Below, one piece after another: positions 1 through 10,170 of a stretch of DNA of 64,000 bases (the first letter of the stretch is position 1; the number at the start of each line of letters is the position of its first letter). Source of the DNA: Takakia lepidozioides (lineage: Eukaryota > Streptophyta > Takakiopsida > Takakiales > Takakiaceae). The position numbers and the translations under genes are program-made. The notes under the pieces were generated by a model, which did no database searches, had not been told where the DNA came from, and saw only the letters and a program-made list of their open reading frames with translations. The stretch lies in the NCBI GenBank assembly GCA_030704615.1, contig CM060733.1, positions 56,358,001 to 56,422,000 of the forward strand, written 5' to 3'.

Positions 1-760
1 AGTTCCACAGGGAATTTGATTCACATCAAATTCTTTAATTCTCCAACCACCATGATCCCACCAGATGTCACATCTGGTTGTTCTTGACCTCGTTCCCTAG
101 TATGGTCGCCAAATGTCGAGCGGCTTTTACTCACCCATCCCTTCGCTATCCGAGGTGGGAACTCCAAGATAGAAGAGTTGGATATCTCTAAGCACTCAGC
201 CTGCTCAGAACAATCAGTCATGCCTACAGCTAGTGAATCATGGTTGTGCTTCCTGTTTGTATTTCTTCTTGCCTTCATGTTAGCAAATTACCTTACTCTG
301 TATACTGAAGCATCAGATTGTTTCAGTATCTATCAGGTTCCATTTACTCATCCATTCATTCCACAGCTTCACTCAAGTCTCTCTACACAGTGTGATTGTA
401 TCGAATAAGTATCAGATTAAGATTTATCAGGTATCAGGCTGAAGCCAGAGTGTCTCTAATCTGCTCTACAATATCACTACAGCCTTGCATGTAACGAGTA
501 TCTACTCATCATCTCTCCTCCTTCACCGTGCTCTCCTTCCTTGCTCCTATTCCTGCTCTCCTTCCAATCTCTTTCCGTGAATCACCAAGAAACGCTCTCT
601 GTGAAAAAGTCCCCCCATGATGCTTGCTCTGCCTATTTTATCTACAAGCTGTTCTAACCGCCTAACTAACTAACTGTCACCTAAGAAGTAACACGTTCCC
701 TCTGCAGATGTCGTTACCACACAGTCGTTCCCTGCCAATGATAACCGTTTCCTATGTACG
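1..760. other. No recognisable gene
   Basis: Only short open frames without family resemblance are seen on either strand. The segment is pyrimidine-rich around 520-620 and ends where the GGCTGTG-type minisatellite begins. I see no RNA gene or terminal repeat here. Confidence 0.5.
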
Positions 761-931
761 TTGTGATGGGCTGTGCCAAACTGTGTCGGGCTGTGACTAT
801 GCTGAGCTGTGACTGGCTGTGTCGGGCTGTGTCTGGCTGTGCGAAGCTGTGTCGAGCTGTGATTGACTGTGATTGACTGTGACAGACTATGATAGGTTGT
901 GTACAACTGTGATAGGTTGTGTCGGCCTGTC
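761..931. repeat. Minisatellite, GGCTGTGTCGG-type core
   Basis: About 15 degenerate, roughly 10-11-base units built on ggctgtgtcgg / ggctgtgactg run through this stretch. The open frames on the minus strand here are low-complexity readings of the array. The same core, on the opposite strand, forms the larger array at 19059-19561. Confidence 0.8.
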
Positions 932-1763
932 TACCACCCCTAAAGCATGTGCCTGTCACCCTTAAGGCCTCTGTTGATCTAAGTCTACCATCCGTAAGTT
1001 TGCGCAAAAATTAAGGGTACCCCACAAAGCCCATAAAAGTGTCTAAATCCCAGACAGCCCTCTAACACTAGTCTTTCTCACACTCTGTGTGTCTTCCCTG
1101 GCCCTTGTTGGGGTCTAATTGCTGGGCAGCTCACACACAGCAGATTGATGCTCGTGTGAAGGGATTTCTAGGAGAACCTGGAAAGCTGTTTATACCAAGG
1201 TAAGTCCCACTACTAGAGTGAGCCCCTGACAAAGGTAGCGTCTGTTCCCTCTTGTTCTACCCAAACTGGGCATAGGGTCTATGACAACATCATCTCATGA
1301 GTACATTCTCTGTCTTCCTTTTGCATGACTTATCTACACTGTCTTTAAAGAACAAAGTTCTTGAGCAGTTATGGGTGCTTGCAGGCTTCAAGAAAGATAA
1401 TGAGTCTAAGAAATCTGAAACGAAAAGGAAAGGTGGGGTCAGAAAGAGAAAGCCTGATGGTGACACTAAAGAGGGGGAAGCAAATTCAAGAGAGGAGCTT
1501 GAGGATGGCGTTGCCATGGTGGCAGATTACAGTTCGCTGGAAACTTAACACTAATAGGCACAAGCACAAGATAGAGAGATACTTGTCTCAAAATTGGTGG
1601 ACAGTGGAAACTTTGAAAGTAGACCAACAATGTTCTTTGGACCTGTGGAAGTTTCATAGGGGAACTGATTTCTTTGACAATGGCAATGGTGTCTGTTCAT
1701 TCTGAGGTCATGAGGTCATCTCTCATTATTCAGCTTGTGGTGTAGTTAACAATTCAACACAAA
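932..1763. other. Unassigned, one short basic ORF
   Basis: A lysine-rich open frame of 83 codons at 1297-1548 (+) follows a consensus splice donor-like site (AAG|GTAAGT near 1200). It has no family resemblance that I can name, and nothing shows that it is expressed. The rest of the stretch shows no feature. Confidence 0.35.
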
Positions 1764-2640
1764 TTGGACAACATTGTTTGGACCCACGGTGGTTTCATCA
1801 CGTGGAACACAATGCTTGCAGGGTATGTACAGCAAGGGCGTGGTATGGAGGCATTGGAGACCTATGATCAAATGATGGGGGAAGGGGTGAAGCCCGACCA
1901 CATCACGTTCTATGCATTTGCAATGCGTATGCAAGCCTGGCAGCTCTGGAAAAGGGTGAAGAGGTGCATGACGATCAAATCTGGAATTGTACCCGATGTC
2001 ATTATGAACACTGCCCTGGTGGAAATGTATGTCAAATGTGCGTGCATCGAGGATCCAAAGGGAGTGCTCGACAGTATTGGCTTAACAAGATGTGGTGTTG
2101 TGGAGTACGATGATTGCAGGATATGCACAGCAAGGATGCTGGATGGAGGCTTTGGAGACCTATGAGCAAATGATGTGCGAAGGGGTGAAGCCCAACCACA
2201 TCATTTTTTTTTTGTTTGCAATGCGTGTGCAAGCCTGGGAGCTCTGGAAAAGGGGAAGGGGTCCATGGTGATAGCGTCAGAGCTGGAATTGTACCAGATG
2301 TCATCCTGAACCCTGGTGGACGTGGATGCAAAATGTGGGTGCATTAAGGATGCAAAGGGGTGAAGCCCAACCACATCACATTTGTTTTTGTTTGCAATGC
2401 GTGTGCAAGCCTGGGAGCTCTGGAAAAGGGGGAAGAGGTCCATGGTGACATTGTCAAAGCTGGAATTGTACCATATGTCATCTAAACACTACCCTGGTGG
2501 ACATGGATACAAAATGTGGGTGCATTAAGGATGTGAAGGGAGTTTTCAACACTATGGCTGACCGAGATGTGGTGTTGTGGAACGCGATGCTTGCAGGGTA
2601 TGCACAGCAGGGGTGTAGGATGGAGGTTTGCTTCTGTAAG
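1764..2640 (+). pseudogene. PLS-type PPR pseudogene fragment
   Basis: The translation 1764-2165 carries degenerate PPR motifs (WNTMLAGYVQQGRGMEALE, then EGVKPDHITF). The PPR family binds organellar RNA one repeat per base. Here a module reading roughly EGVKPNHITF...NACASLGALEKGEEVHGDIVKAGI recurs three times (about 1880, 2178 and 2358), each time in a shifted frame or broken by stops, so the stretch cannot make a working protein. Several T-runs replace codons in the module. There is no start region, and the tail of the gene is missing. The three near-identical modules suggest local tandem duplication after, or as part of, the decay. Confidence 0.75.
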
Positions 2641-3227
2641 GTACTTCTTTGTGATGCAGTGCAAAGCTTGTAGATAGATGAAGGACCCTTGGTCAAAGGC
2701 ACAATGCAGACAACCTCTTGTGGCAATTCGTATAGCCTAGCGCAAATCTGTGAGAGCTCCAAAAGTAGATTGCCTTCTTTCTGGCTGTTGTTCCTGAAGT
2801 ACTGTCACTCGTGTTTTAGGTTGAGGCTGCAAGGCTGCACCATACTGAGGCTGCCAAAACTCTGTTGCTACTTCCGTGGGTGCGGGATGAAGGTGTACAT
2901 GGCCAATAGGACTGCAGGTGTTTGTCTTTGTATTATTTTTCAAATGAGTGATGGTGGGGTGTTGTGCAGTGTGTTTACTCCTCTTCTCATATGAGCTTCA
3001 CCGTCGGCTGCACTCAAGTGACGACTCTTCTCACATCTCAGTCATGCACGGTCTTCTCCTCAGACCCACTCCTCAACTTTATCTGCTTCCCTACAGATTG
3101 AGTGCTTAATGCTGCATTTTTGTCAATAGTGCTGCAGATCCAGGGGCAGTGAATACTGACATTTTGCGGGAAGTGCCTGTTTGGCTTGCAAAGCTGAGCA
3201 ATGTGCTTCTCATGAGGTGTGACACCC
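2641..3227. other. No recognisable gene
   Basis: Spacer between two PPR pseudogene pieces. Open frames of 60-100 codons exist but show no domain or motif. Confidence 0.4.
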
Positions 3228-3830
3228 AACATTATTACATTCATTTCTGTTCTCAATGCTTGTGCTAGGCTAGGAGCCCTGGAAAAAGGTACAGAGGTCC
3301 ATGAGCTGACATCATTCTGGAGACTGCCCTTGTCGATATGTATGCCAAGTATGGGAGCTTGAACGATGCCAGACAAGTTTTTGACAAAACGTCTCAACAA
3401 AATGTGGTCTCATGGAGTGTGATGATGGAGGCTGTTGAGATGTAAGAGCAGATGATACAGGAAGGCATAACGCCCAGCAATGTCACTTTCATTTCCATTC
3501 TCAATGCATGTGCCAGCATAACAGCCCTAGAGGAGGTCCATGCTGACATCATCAAAGATGGAGTTGCCTCATATATCTCTTTAGAAAATGCACTTTTTAA
3601 CAGGTATGCCAAATGCGGCAGCTTAAAGGATGCACGGGTTGTGTTTGACAACATGGCTGAGCAAGATGTGGTATCATGGAGCGCAATCCCAGCGCAATGT
3701 CGATCGCAGGATATGCTCAGCATGGGTTTGGTGTGGAGGCTTTAGATATCTATGAGCAAATGATACAGGAAGGGGTGACACCAACAAGGTTATGTTCATT
3801 TGTGTTCTCAAGGCCTGTGTCATTCTCTTC
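3228..3830 (+). pseudogene. PLS-type PPR pseudogene fragment
   Basis: The plus strand reads as at least three consecutive PPR repeats in changing frames: NACARLGALEKGTEVHE, VDMYAKYGSLNDARQVFDK, then 3452-3745 (EGITPSNVTFISILNACAS ... NRYAKCGSLKDARVVFDNM, QDVVSWS) and 3676-3864 (AGYAQHGFGVEALDIYEQM). Motif order and spacing follow the P-L-S pattern of plant organellar editing factors. Frame changes near 3320, 3440 and 3690 and the lack of both ends make it a pseudogene. It lies on the same strand as the fragment at 1764-2640 and may share its origin. Confidence 0.8.
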
Positions 3831-4493
3831 GACTAGTAGATGCCAATTAGACGCTGCTCCATGACAATGCCGGGGGGTTTGAGGCTGTAGTGTCAAGCAG
3901 TCAACTTCTTGTAGGATAAGCAAGTTGATTTGTCATATGATCATGTCGGGGCTCTCTCTAGCAACGTTGTCGACTGAGCTTATGCCTAAGTCACCTGCAT
4001 GATTCCACAATGGTGCTAGCCACATAGAATCTTGCAGACAGAATTAGGGTAAGTGACGATGGTCCATGGGTTTGCCCACAACTTGCACTAATTGTTGAGG
4101 GCAGATGTGGGCCCTTGCATTGAACAATGCCTTGGAGAATCGCCTGTCAACTGGCCTTTCAGCCTTTTGTCGGAGGGGTTGACGTAGTAGACCTACTTTA
4201 GGGTTTTCGAGTTGTTCAGTCTATTTTTTTCTCTCCTGCAGTCATGTGAGAAATGTTAGTGCCTCCCAAGTGTATGCAAGGTGTCCAGACTTGAGTCTAA
4301 TTGGTTTCCAATTCTAATTTGCTGTAGACAGGGTCATTATGCAGTCACATGTGGTTCAAGATTAGCATTTAGTCTCCAGGCAGCTCTGCCTTGCAACGAT
4401 GCCTTCCACCAAAGGTTCACTCAACCAACTAACTTGCATAATTCTTAAAACATGAAAATTTAGGGCGATTTTGATAAGAGGGGAAAATAGAGA
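3831..4493. other. No recognisable gene
   Basis: No open frame with a recognisable domain, no terminal repeat and no RNA gene seen. Confidence 0.4.
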
Positions 4494-4631
4494 AAAATCT
4501 AAGAGAAAACCTCATACAATGGAAATTTGTGGACATTCATGGAAAGTGGTGACCAATTTGTGACCAAGTTGGGGCCAACTTTCCATAAATGTCCACAAAT
4601 TTCCATTGTGTGAGGTTTTCTCCTAGATTTT
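4494..4631. repeat. Foldback: 55-bp inverted arms, ~28-bp loop
   Basis: The left arm (about 4494-4549) and right arm (about 4578-4631) are reverse complements with only a few mismatches. Both contain ggaaatttgtggacatt / aatgtccacaaatttcc and end in gagaaaacctca-type sequence. The transcript would form a long near-perfect hairpin. It could be a small MITE or a hairpin RNA precursor. No target duplication was evident. Confidence 0.8.
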
Positions 4632-4792
4632 AATTGTTTTGGGCTTCATTCTTGTTGTGCAACCATTAGCACTCATCATACTACACCCATGCAAAAGATA
4701 GGATTTTTTTAATTTTTGTTTTTTGGAACTTGATCTTTGCTACTTTCGCACACTTCACATGAAGAGTTTTGGAAGTTGAAGTAAGACTAAGT

Positions 4793-4980
4793 TGTCATGC
4801 GCATACATATCGCTACACAACTACATCGCTGTCCAAAACCACACAACATATGTGCACACCACACACTAGTATACCACTAGTCCACCACTAGTCCAGCCAC
4901 TAGTCCAGCCACTAGGCTACAACTAGTCAGTCACTAGGCTGCCACTATGCTGCCCACTATGGCAGTCACTAGTCCACACA
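4793..4980 (-). repeat. 3' LTR of the gypsy element, 188 bp
   Basis: On the minus strand it starts TGTGTGGACTAGTG directly after the polypurine tract and ends GCGCATGACA (TG...CA). Its last ~55 bases match the 85-bp LTR of the copy at 57265-57349. The extra length is a CACTAGTCCA-type tandem expansion at about 4868-4980. Confidence 0.85.
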
Positions 4981-4991
4981 ATCGCCCCCCT
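4981..4991 (-). promoter_or_regulatory. Polypurine tract
   Basis: On the minus strand AGGGGGGCGAT immediately precedes the LTR TG. The identical tract precedes the LTR at 57265, which fixes the LTR boundary in both copies. Such tracts prime plus-strand DNA synthesis in retroelements. Confidence 0.85.
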
Positions 4992-5241
4992 AGCTGGTGC
5001 TTAGGTCCCTCTAAGTCCAGGTAGCCACAAGATGTGATAGTGACCATAGCCTCACTAAGTCCTCTACCACTGTCCCTACTACACTCAAACTCGATACATC
5101 AAGAGGCCGGGTGCAAGAGTTGCCCACATCGTTAGTCGCCGTCTTGCAACCTGTGAACTTGAGCCTGGGATCTCGTGTATTGACTCCTATGAGCTTGGCC
5201 TCCCATGTCTTGTTAGCTGCCTCTAGTCATGTCCATTGCCA

Positions 5242-5388
5242 CTATCCCAAGCAGTGTGGACATAACCAATCTCCATCAGGAACCCTCTGAAGAGGTGGTG
5301 TCAAGCATCCCATGTGCCAACCTCTTGAGCATCGATCATACACCAGCATAGTGGCGGCACCACGAGCATGCCCACATAGCATGCAACG
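5242..5388 (-). pseudogene. PHD finger at the integrase C-terminus, mutated
   Basis: The frame reads CMLCG ... YDRCSRGWHMGCL ... DWLCPHCLG then stop, a C4HC3 PHD finger in which the third cysteine is tyrosine (the copy at 56850-57000 has Cys). PHD fingers bind histone H3 tails. Here the domain sits where chromoviruses carry a chromodomain. An in-frame TAG (5389-5391) and a frame break before it separate it from the integrase, so this copy would not make the fusion. The intact counterpart in copy 2 supports the assignment. Confidence 0.8.
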
Positions 5389-5461
5389 CTATCCTGCAGG
5401 TACCACTGCAAGGTTGGGATCTATCCTCCCATCCACATGTGGAAGGTGACATGGCGCACAA

Positions 5462-6463
5462 TTACGCATATGGTCCTTCCATACCATGCCATCTCGACCC
5501 TCCAGAATCAACACTCCTAAAGGCAACACCTCCCTGACCCTTAGAATCACACGTCATGCTGTGACATCCAAGGTCGTAGGCAACATAGTCCCCAGGGTGG
5601 AAACGCCGAACACCTGGCCGATATCCCCCTCCACGTATAGTGACATACCTCAATGTGTCTCGGTGTTGGGCAATAGCAAGATTCTCAAAAGCCATAGGCA
5701 TGACTTTCTTGAACATCTCTGCCCGTTGGGCACATGCTTGTGTCCACACATCCGGATCATCAAAGTTGAGGACTACTGTAGCCTCCCTGCGAATAGACGC
5801 AGACAAATCTGGCTCTCGGCCAAAGAGAAGGAAATATGGTGAGAAGGAGGCAAATGATGCTTGCTTGCTAAACCTGTAGCCCATGGCTAGCCAATGTACC
5901 TGAAGATCCCAATCTCCTAGGTGTCCTTCTTGCAAGCCATACTTGCGCAAACCCCTCTTCACCGTCTGCACCACTCTCTCTGCCAAGCCATCGGCCTCAG
6001 GATGATCCCGAGAAGTGGTACGGTGGTCCATCAAGGCTTTATCACACAAAGCCTGAAACTCCCCCAAGAATTCTCTCCCTTGGTCCGTGAGTACCTCAGC
6101 TGGAGCACCAAATCGGCTAAGCACACGATCCAAGAATGCATACGCAGCCCCCTCACTAGCCTTGTCAGGCAATGGAACCAACTCAATCCACTTGGAGAAG
6201 TGCTCCACAATCACCAACACATATCTGTGGTGGCACATAGTCAGTGGCAACGGTCCTGCGAAGTCAAGACTCCACCTGTAGCCCAATCCCATGATTGGCA
6301 AGGGATGCAACTGTGGTGTAGGGGCGTTGAATGAAGCACGCACCCTGTCACACACCATGCACCTAGCCACGAACTGTTGCACCTCTGTATATACTACGCC
6401 ACCAATACTGCCCTTGCAGTAAACTGTGAGTGCGTCGCACTCCAAAATGCCCCAACTCCTCAT
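5462..6463 (-). pseudogene. Gypsy integrase (zinc-binding part and DDE core), frame-broken
   Basis: The translation shows the second half of the HHCC zinc domain (FVARCMVCDR), then the catalytic core with Asp in WSLDFAGPLP, Asp in LTDQGREFLGEF and Glu in HPEADGLAERVVQ, followed by the GREPD and RPGVRRFHPGDYV segments typical of Ty3/gypsy integrases. After GDYV the frame diverges from copy 2 (56640), which keeps the C-terminal DNA-binding segment. A short deletion with frameshift explains this. The first half of the zinc domain lies in the overlapping upstream frame (6363-7361), so a second frameshift splits HHCC. It inserts reverse-transcribed DNA when intact. Confidence 0.85.
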
Positions 6464-7361
6464 TGGAATGCCGCACTAACCGTGCACGCTGTGTGGGGTG
6501 AGGCACAATCCTCACCCGACCATCCTCCCACACTCGAAGTAGGTGTATTCCCTCCCACTTGAACCTCTTGGCTCGTTGCAGGATCTGATCCCTCTCCCTG
6601 GCAGTCACAGTGGCTGCCGTGTCTCCCGTGCGGAGGTAGTCCAACACAGCCGAATCCTCATGTATATCCTTGGCACCACCTGGCTCATCACTAGCCTCAG
6701 GGTCCTCAGACACTCCATCTACAGTCATCCCTTTTGTAGGTCCAACCTGACCTCCCGATGCCAAGATACACAAAAATGCAGATGCGTGCCATCCCGGCAC
6801 CATCTCCTCGTCCGTCTCACCATGCCACCGAGCTCCAGTGTCATCCTGCTGGCTTGTGCATGGATTACGACTCAATCCATCCGCATCCCGATTGACCAAA
6901 CCCGGTCGATGCACAACCTGAAAGTCATACTCCTGGAGTATGAGTGCCCACTGTGCAAGCTTCCCCGTAAACTTGTCTGACTCCATCAACCACTTGAGTG
7001 GCTGGTGATCCGTGACAAGGGTGAAAAGATTGCCGTATAGATAACACCTGAAGTGTGCCACGGCCCACACTGCAGCTAAGCACTCTCCCTCATATGAGCT
7101 GTACTTAGCCTCTGCAGCGTTGTTCGAGCGGCTAGCATAAGCCACTACGAACTCTCTTCCCTCATCATCCACCTGTGTGAGCACCGCTCCAAGCCCCAAC
7201 ATGCTCCAATCCGTATGCAGCTGAAAGGGACGCCCCCTGATAGGTCGTCTCAGGATAGGCGCCGAGGTCAACCTCGCCTTGAGCTCTTGAAATCCTCGTT
7301 CATGCTCATCTTCCCACTGCCACTCCTGGTCCACTTTGGTCAGCACTAAATCCCTTGACAA
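6363..7361 (-). pseudogene. Gypsy RT thumb, RNase H and integrase N-terminus
   Basis: This continuous frame contains the end of RT/connection (LTSAPILRRPIRGRPFQLHTD), RNase H with its acidic residues in HTDWS, YEGECLA and VTDHQPLKWL, the HRPGLVNRDADGLSR hinge, and the integrase HH motif (HSNEELGHFGVRRTH). RNase H removes the RNA template during reverse transcription. The domain itself looks undamaged, but it is out of frame with RT upstream and with the integrase core downstream. Confidence 0.85.
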
Positions 7362-8330
7362 ATCGTCTATAATAGTTTGCCAACCCCATGAAAGCTCGAA
7401 CTCGGCTCACATCGGTGGGGCGTGGAATTTGTGCAATGGCCTCTACCTTAGTCTGTTGTACCCCCAATCCTCCAGGATATATTATGTGACCCAGATACTC
7501 AATCTGGTTGTGGAAAAACTTGTACTTCCCCGGATGCAACTTCAATCCGTGCGCTCTCAAGCGCTCCAATACCACCTGAAGGTGCCTCTCATGCTCCTCC
7601 ACCGTAACACTAAAGATGATGATGTTTTTTATGTAGCACCGAGCAAAGTCCACCCCTGCTAGAATCCTATCCATGACTCTCTAAAACTCTGCAGGAGCAT
7701 TCTTAAGCCCAAATGGTAAAAACCGCCACTGATATAGGCAATCCTTGCCGTGCTCATTGATCCCCCAGAATGTCGTCTTCTGCTTGTCCGCCTCCTTGAC
7801 TGGCAACTGGTGATATCCGGATCGTAAATCCAAAGTGCTAAAACCTTAGCATGCCCGATGGCATCAAAGATCTCCTCTGGTGTTGGCATGGCATACTTAT
7901 CGGACTTGGTCTGACGATTTATAGGCCGGTAATCACCGCACATACGTCTCTCCGTCCAATTGCCATAGACATCCTTCTTGGCAAACATCACTGTGGCTGA
8001 AGCATACTCTCCACCAGAGAGTTCCACCAAACCTGCCTCCCAGAGATCTTGAGTCCTTATCTGAATTAAAGACCTCTTCATGTCACTGTATCTATAGGGT
8101 CTCCGAAAGATTGGCGTGTCAGTGGCCAACTCAATACGGATCTCTTGACCCTTCAGTGTTCCCAAGTCCTTCAAACTGAAGGCAAAGCAATTCCTGTAAG
8201 CCCTCAGGAACCGCCGTATATGTCGTCTCTCTCCTCCGGTGACAATGGGTCTAATGTCAAGCTCCCAATTGTCCTCCGTAACTGCAACCTTAAGTCCAGT
8301 GGGCTTAGAGGTAGAGGACGCGTCCAGTGG
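7306..8330 (-). pseudogene. Gypsy reverse transcriptase, catalytically dead and frameshifted
   Basis: The N-terminal part (8330-7850) reads through ELATDTPIFRRPYRYS, then CGDYRPINRQT and SDKYAMPTPEEIFDAIG. A frameshift follows near 7855. The palm resumes at 7674 with the catalytic box reading CYIKN instead of the CYIDD seen in copy 2 at 54570, so both catalytic aspartates are lost. Downstream FHNQIEYLGH and FMGLANYYRRFVKGF are normal thumb motifs, then the frame breaks again near 7310. Known function: RNA-templated DNA synthesis. This copy cannot do it. Confidence 0.9.
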
Positions 8331-8333
8331 TTG

Positions 8334-8762
8334 CTATGTTGCAACCTCTTGAGCAGTATTCCCTACCTGCTCAGTCAGTGACAAGGCCTCATCCTGCCCC
8401 ATCATCTCATCCTCAAGGACTTCCTCCACCCGAGAAAAATCCCCAACCTCATCTATCACCGCCACCTTGGCTGCCAACTCCCTCTGAACCTCGAGCACCT
8501 CCCACGTGTGCCATGGATGCCTGCACCCCGTGGTCCTCACATGCTCACCCCCACTCACTGCCTGTACCGTCTCGGTAGGCAGAGAGACCATTGAGGGAAG
8601 TGTACTCCGCACTCTGCGTTGCTCAACCATAGCCAAGCTGATAATCCAGGTCAAGCAAATCCATTGCTTGCCCCAACACCTGACGACGTGATGCCTCAGA
8701 AAGAGACGACACCGCCGTGGTACCAGTGGTAAAACCCATTGCCCGCTCACGCTCGTCAGCAT
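8334..8762 (-). pseudogene. Pol linker between methyltransferase and RT
   Basis: This frame is the one that continues into RT. After a TAG at 8334-8336 it reads through an acidic linker into FLRAYRNCFAFSLKDLG and RT. It overlaps the methyltransferase 3' end by about 140 bases in another frame. The acidic stretch (VEEVLEDEMMGQDEALSL) has no domain I recognise. Either a programmed frameshift or a simple indel links methyltransferase and pol. Confidence 0.55.
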
Positions 8763-9591
8763 TAGGCTCCACTAACTGCTGCAATTGAGCATCCCACAGG
8801 AAGCCAGGTCCACTATCTCGGAAAGCATGCGATCCTAGGAAGCTGAATAGTGTAGGTAATGCTGCTTGTGGTTGACCCACCTTGTTGACCACCGCCAAAG
8901 GCGAACGGTCATCGTGTCTCACACGCTGAGACTGCCTCCCTGTGTCTAGAATGCTATCCACTGTGAGATGTGTTGGCCGCTGCACCCCATCAAATGCACG
9001 CTTGAGCAGTGCGGGTGGCATCAAGTTAGTCCACCATAGCCGTGGACGATGAGCCCGTGACCCCACTGTAGCTGCATCTAGCAACACTGCTGACCCAAGC
9101 CATGACCGGATTTGATGCAAACTGGCCATCACCCTGGCCTGAGAATCGCCCATCAGTGGCACATTCTCCAAGATGTATGCTGGAGATACAGCTTGATGAA
9201 GCTGCAAGTGGCGCAAAACCCGCACCATCTCCCAAAACAGACCCGACCTCAAGTCTTGCAATCCATTGCCATGCCCGGCTAATGAATGCCCTTGGCAGGG
9301 CCAACCTGCCACTACCAGATCAATGGAGCCAACCCGCTCCAAATCCTGCGCCCCCAGCAACGAAATGTCTACTGGCAAGGCCTGCTGATATCCACGAACT
9401 GCAGACACCGGCAACAACTCAGGGTACCGCTGCACCAACTGAGCAACATGGCAAAGTGAAATGCATCGTGCAGTCTCATCCCTCTCCACATACAGGTAAC
9501 GCCGAACTCGTACACCTGCCTGTAACACAGTAGCCAATCCGGTGCTGATCCCGCCAAACAAGTCCAGAAGACAAATGCCTTCATCTGGATA
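8623..9591 (-). CDS. Retrotransposon-encoded C5-cytosine DNA methyltransferase, DNMT3-like
   Basis: The open frame (about 320 codons, no internal stop) has the motifs of C5-methyltransferases in the canonical order: motif I LLDLFGGISTGL (AdoMet binding), motif IV GWPCQGHSLAG with the catalytic Cys (codon at about 9297-9295), motif VI LENVP, motif VIII GSRAHRPRLWW, motif IX-like DERERAMGF and motif X-like RRQVLGQAMDLL. The I-to-X order excludes DRM-type (permuted) enzymes, and F-G-I-x-T-G plus AHRPR fit DNMT3-type best. That subclass call is inference. It transfers a methyl group to cytosine C5. It sits between protease and RT, in frame with the protease/linker except for TAG codons at 9592 and 10171. 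There is no own promoter or clear ATG, so it would be made as part of a polyprotein. Confidence 0.88.
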   Translation of the reverse strand, partial: YPDEGICLLDLFGGISTGLATVLQAGVRVRRYLYVERDETARCISLCHVAQLVQRYPELLPVSAVRGYQQALPVDISLLGAQDLERVGSIDLVVAGWPCQGHSLAGHGNGLQDLRSGLFWEMVRVLRHLQLHQAVSPAYILENVPLMGDSQARVMASLHQIRSWLGSAVLLDAATVGSRAHRPRLWWTNLMPPALLKRAFDGVQRPTHLTVDSILDTGRQSQRVRHDDRSPLAVVNKVGQPQAALPTLFSFLGSHAFRDSGPGFLWDAQLQQLVEPNADERERAMGFTTGTTAVSSLSEASRRQVLGQAMDLLDLDYQLGYG

Positions 9592-10161
9592 CTACCACAC
9601 AATAGGTGTGGTGTCCAATGGAGACAACTGAGGTGGTCCTGGTGCAATCCCCGCACTCTTCTCCTCTCCTGATGGTACAAAAGCCTCCACCCAGGCTTGT
9701 TGCACCCGTCGATCAGCATCCCGTTGCAAATCCTTGCTCGTGCCCCACAATGGAATCTGAGCAACCATGGTAGGCAACTCTGCCATACCATACATGTCAT
9801 CCTGCTCTCCCGGAGGTGGCACATCCTCTGAATGAGCGTTGCCCTCAAGCAACTCTCCAGGCCAACTCACTGCCGTTGTGAATGCTGTTCGTGTCAGCAT
9901 CTTGCCTCGTTGGGCAACCGCAACTCCTCCTGTGAATGTCACAGGGAGCTGCACACGCCGGCCCTCCCCTGACTGCCATCTAGGCCTATAGGAAGCTGAC
10001 TCCTCCCAAAAATCCAGGGTGAAGCCCATGGGGTACAACACTGCTCCACCAACTAGGACATTGTACGAGACCGCGTCTGTCATAATGGCCTTGGCTCGCA
10101 TCATTGAGCCATCTGTAGAATGATCCGGCTGTAGTCTGATAGCCAACTCACGACATGTCAT
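9592..10161 (-). pseudogene. Protease-to-methyltransferase linker region
   Basis: The frame is the same as the protease above and the methyltransferase below, separated by single TAG codons (10171-10173 and 9592-9594). The start (SYNVLVGGAVLYPMGFTLDFW) resembles the flap/C-terminal part of gypsy retropepsins, where a VLVGxxVLYPxG-type strand follows the active site. The rest, including a Pro-rich segment, has no domain that I recognise. Confidence 0.6.
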
Positions 10162-10170
10162 GCCCCGAGC

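Noticed and set aside
5486-9533. Plus-strand open frames of 60-145 codons across the gypsy pol and methyltransferase
   Set aside because: They are antisense readings of the minus-strand pol and DNMT; none has a domain.
8623-9591. Methyltransferase as a host gene or bacterial contamination
   Set aside because: It is in phase with the retroelement protease/linker, directly joins the RT-bearing pol, and is embedded between gag and integrase on the same strand.
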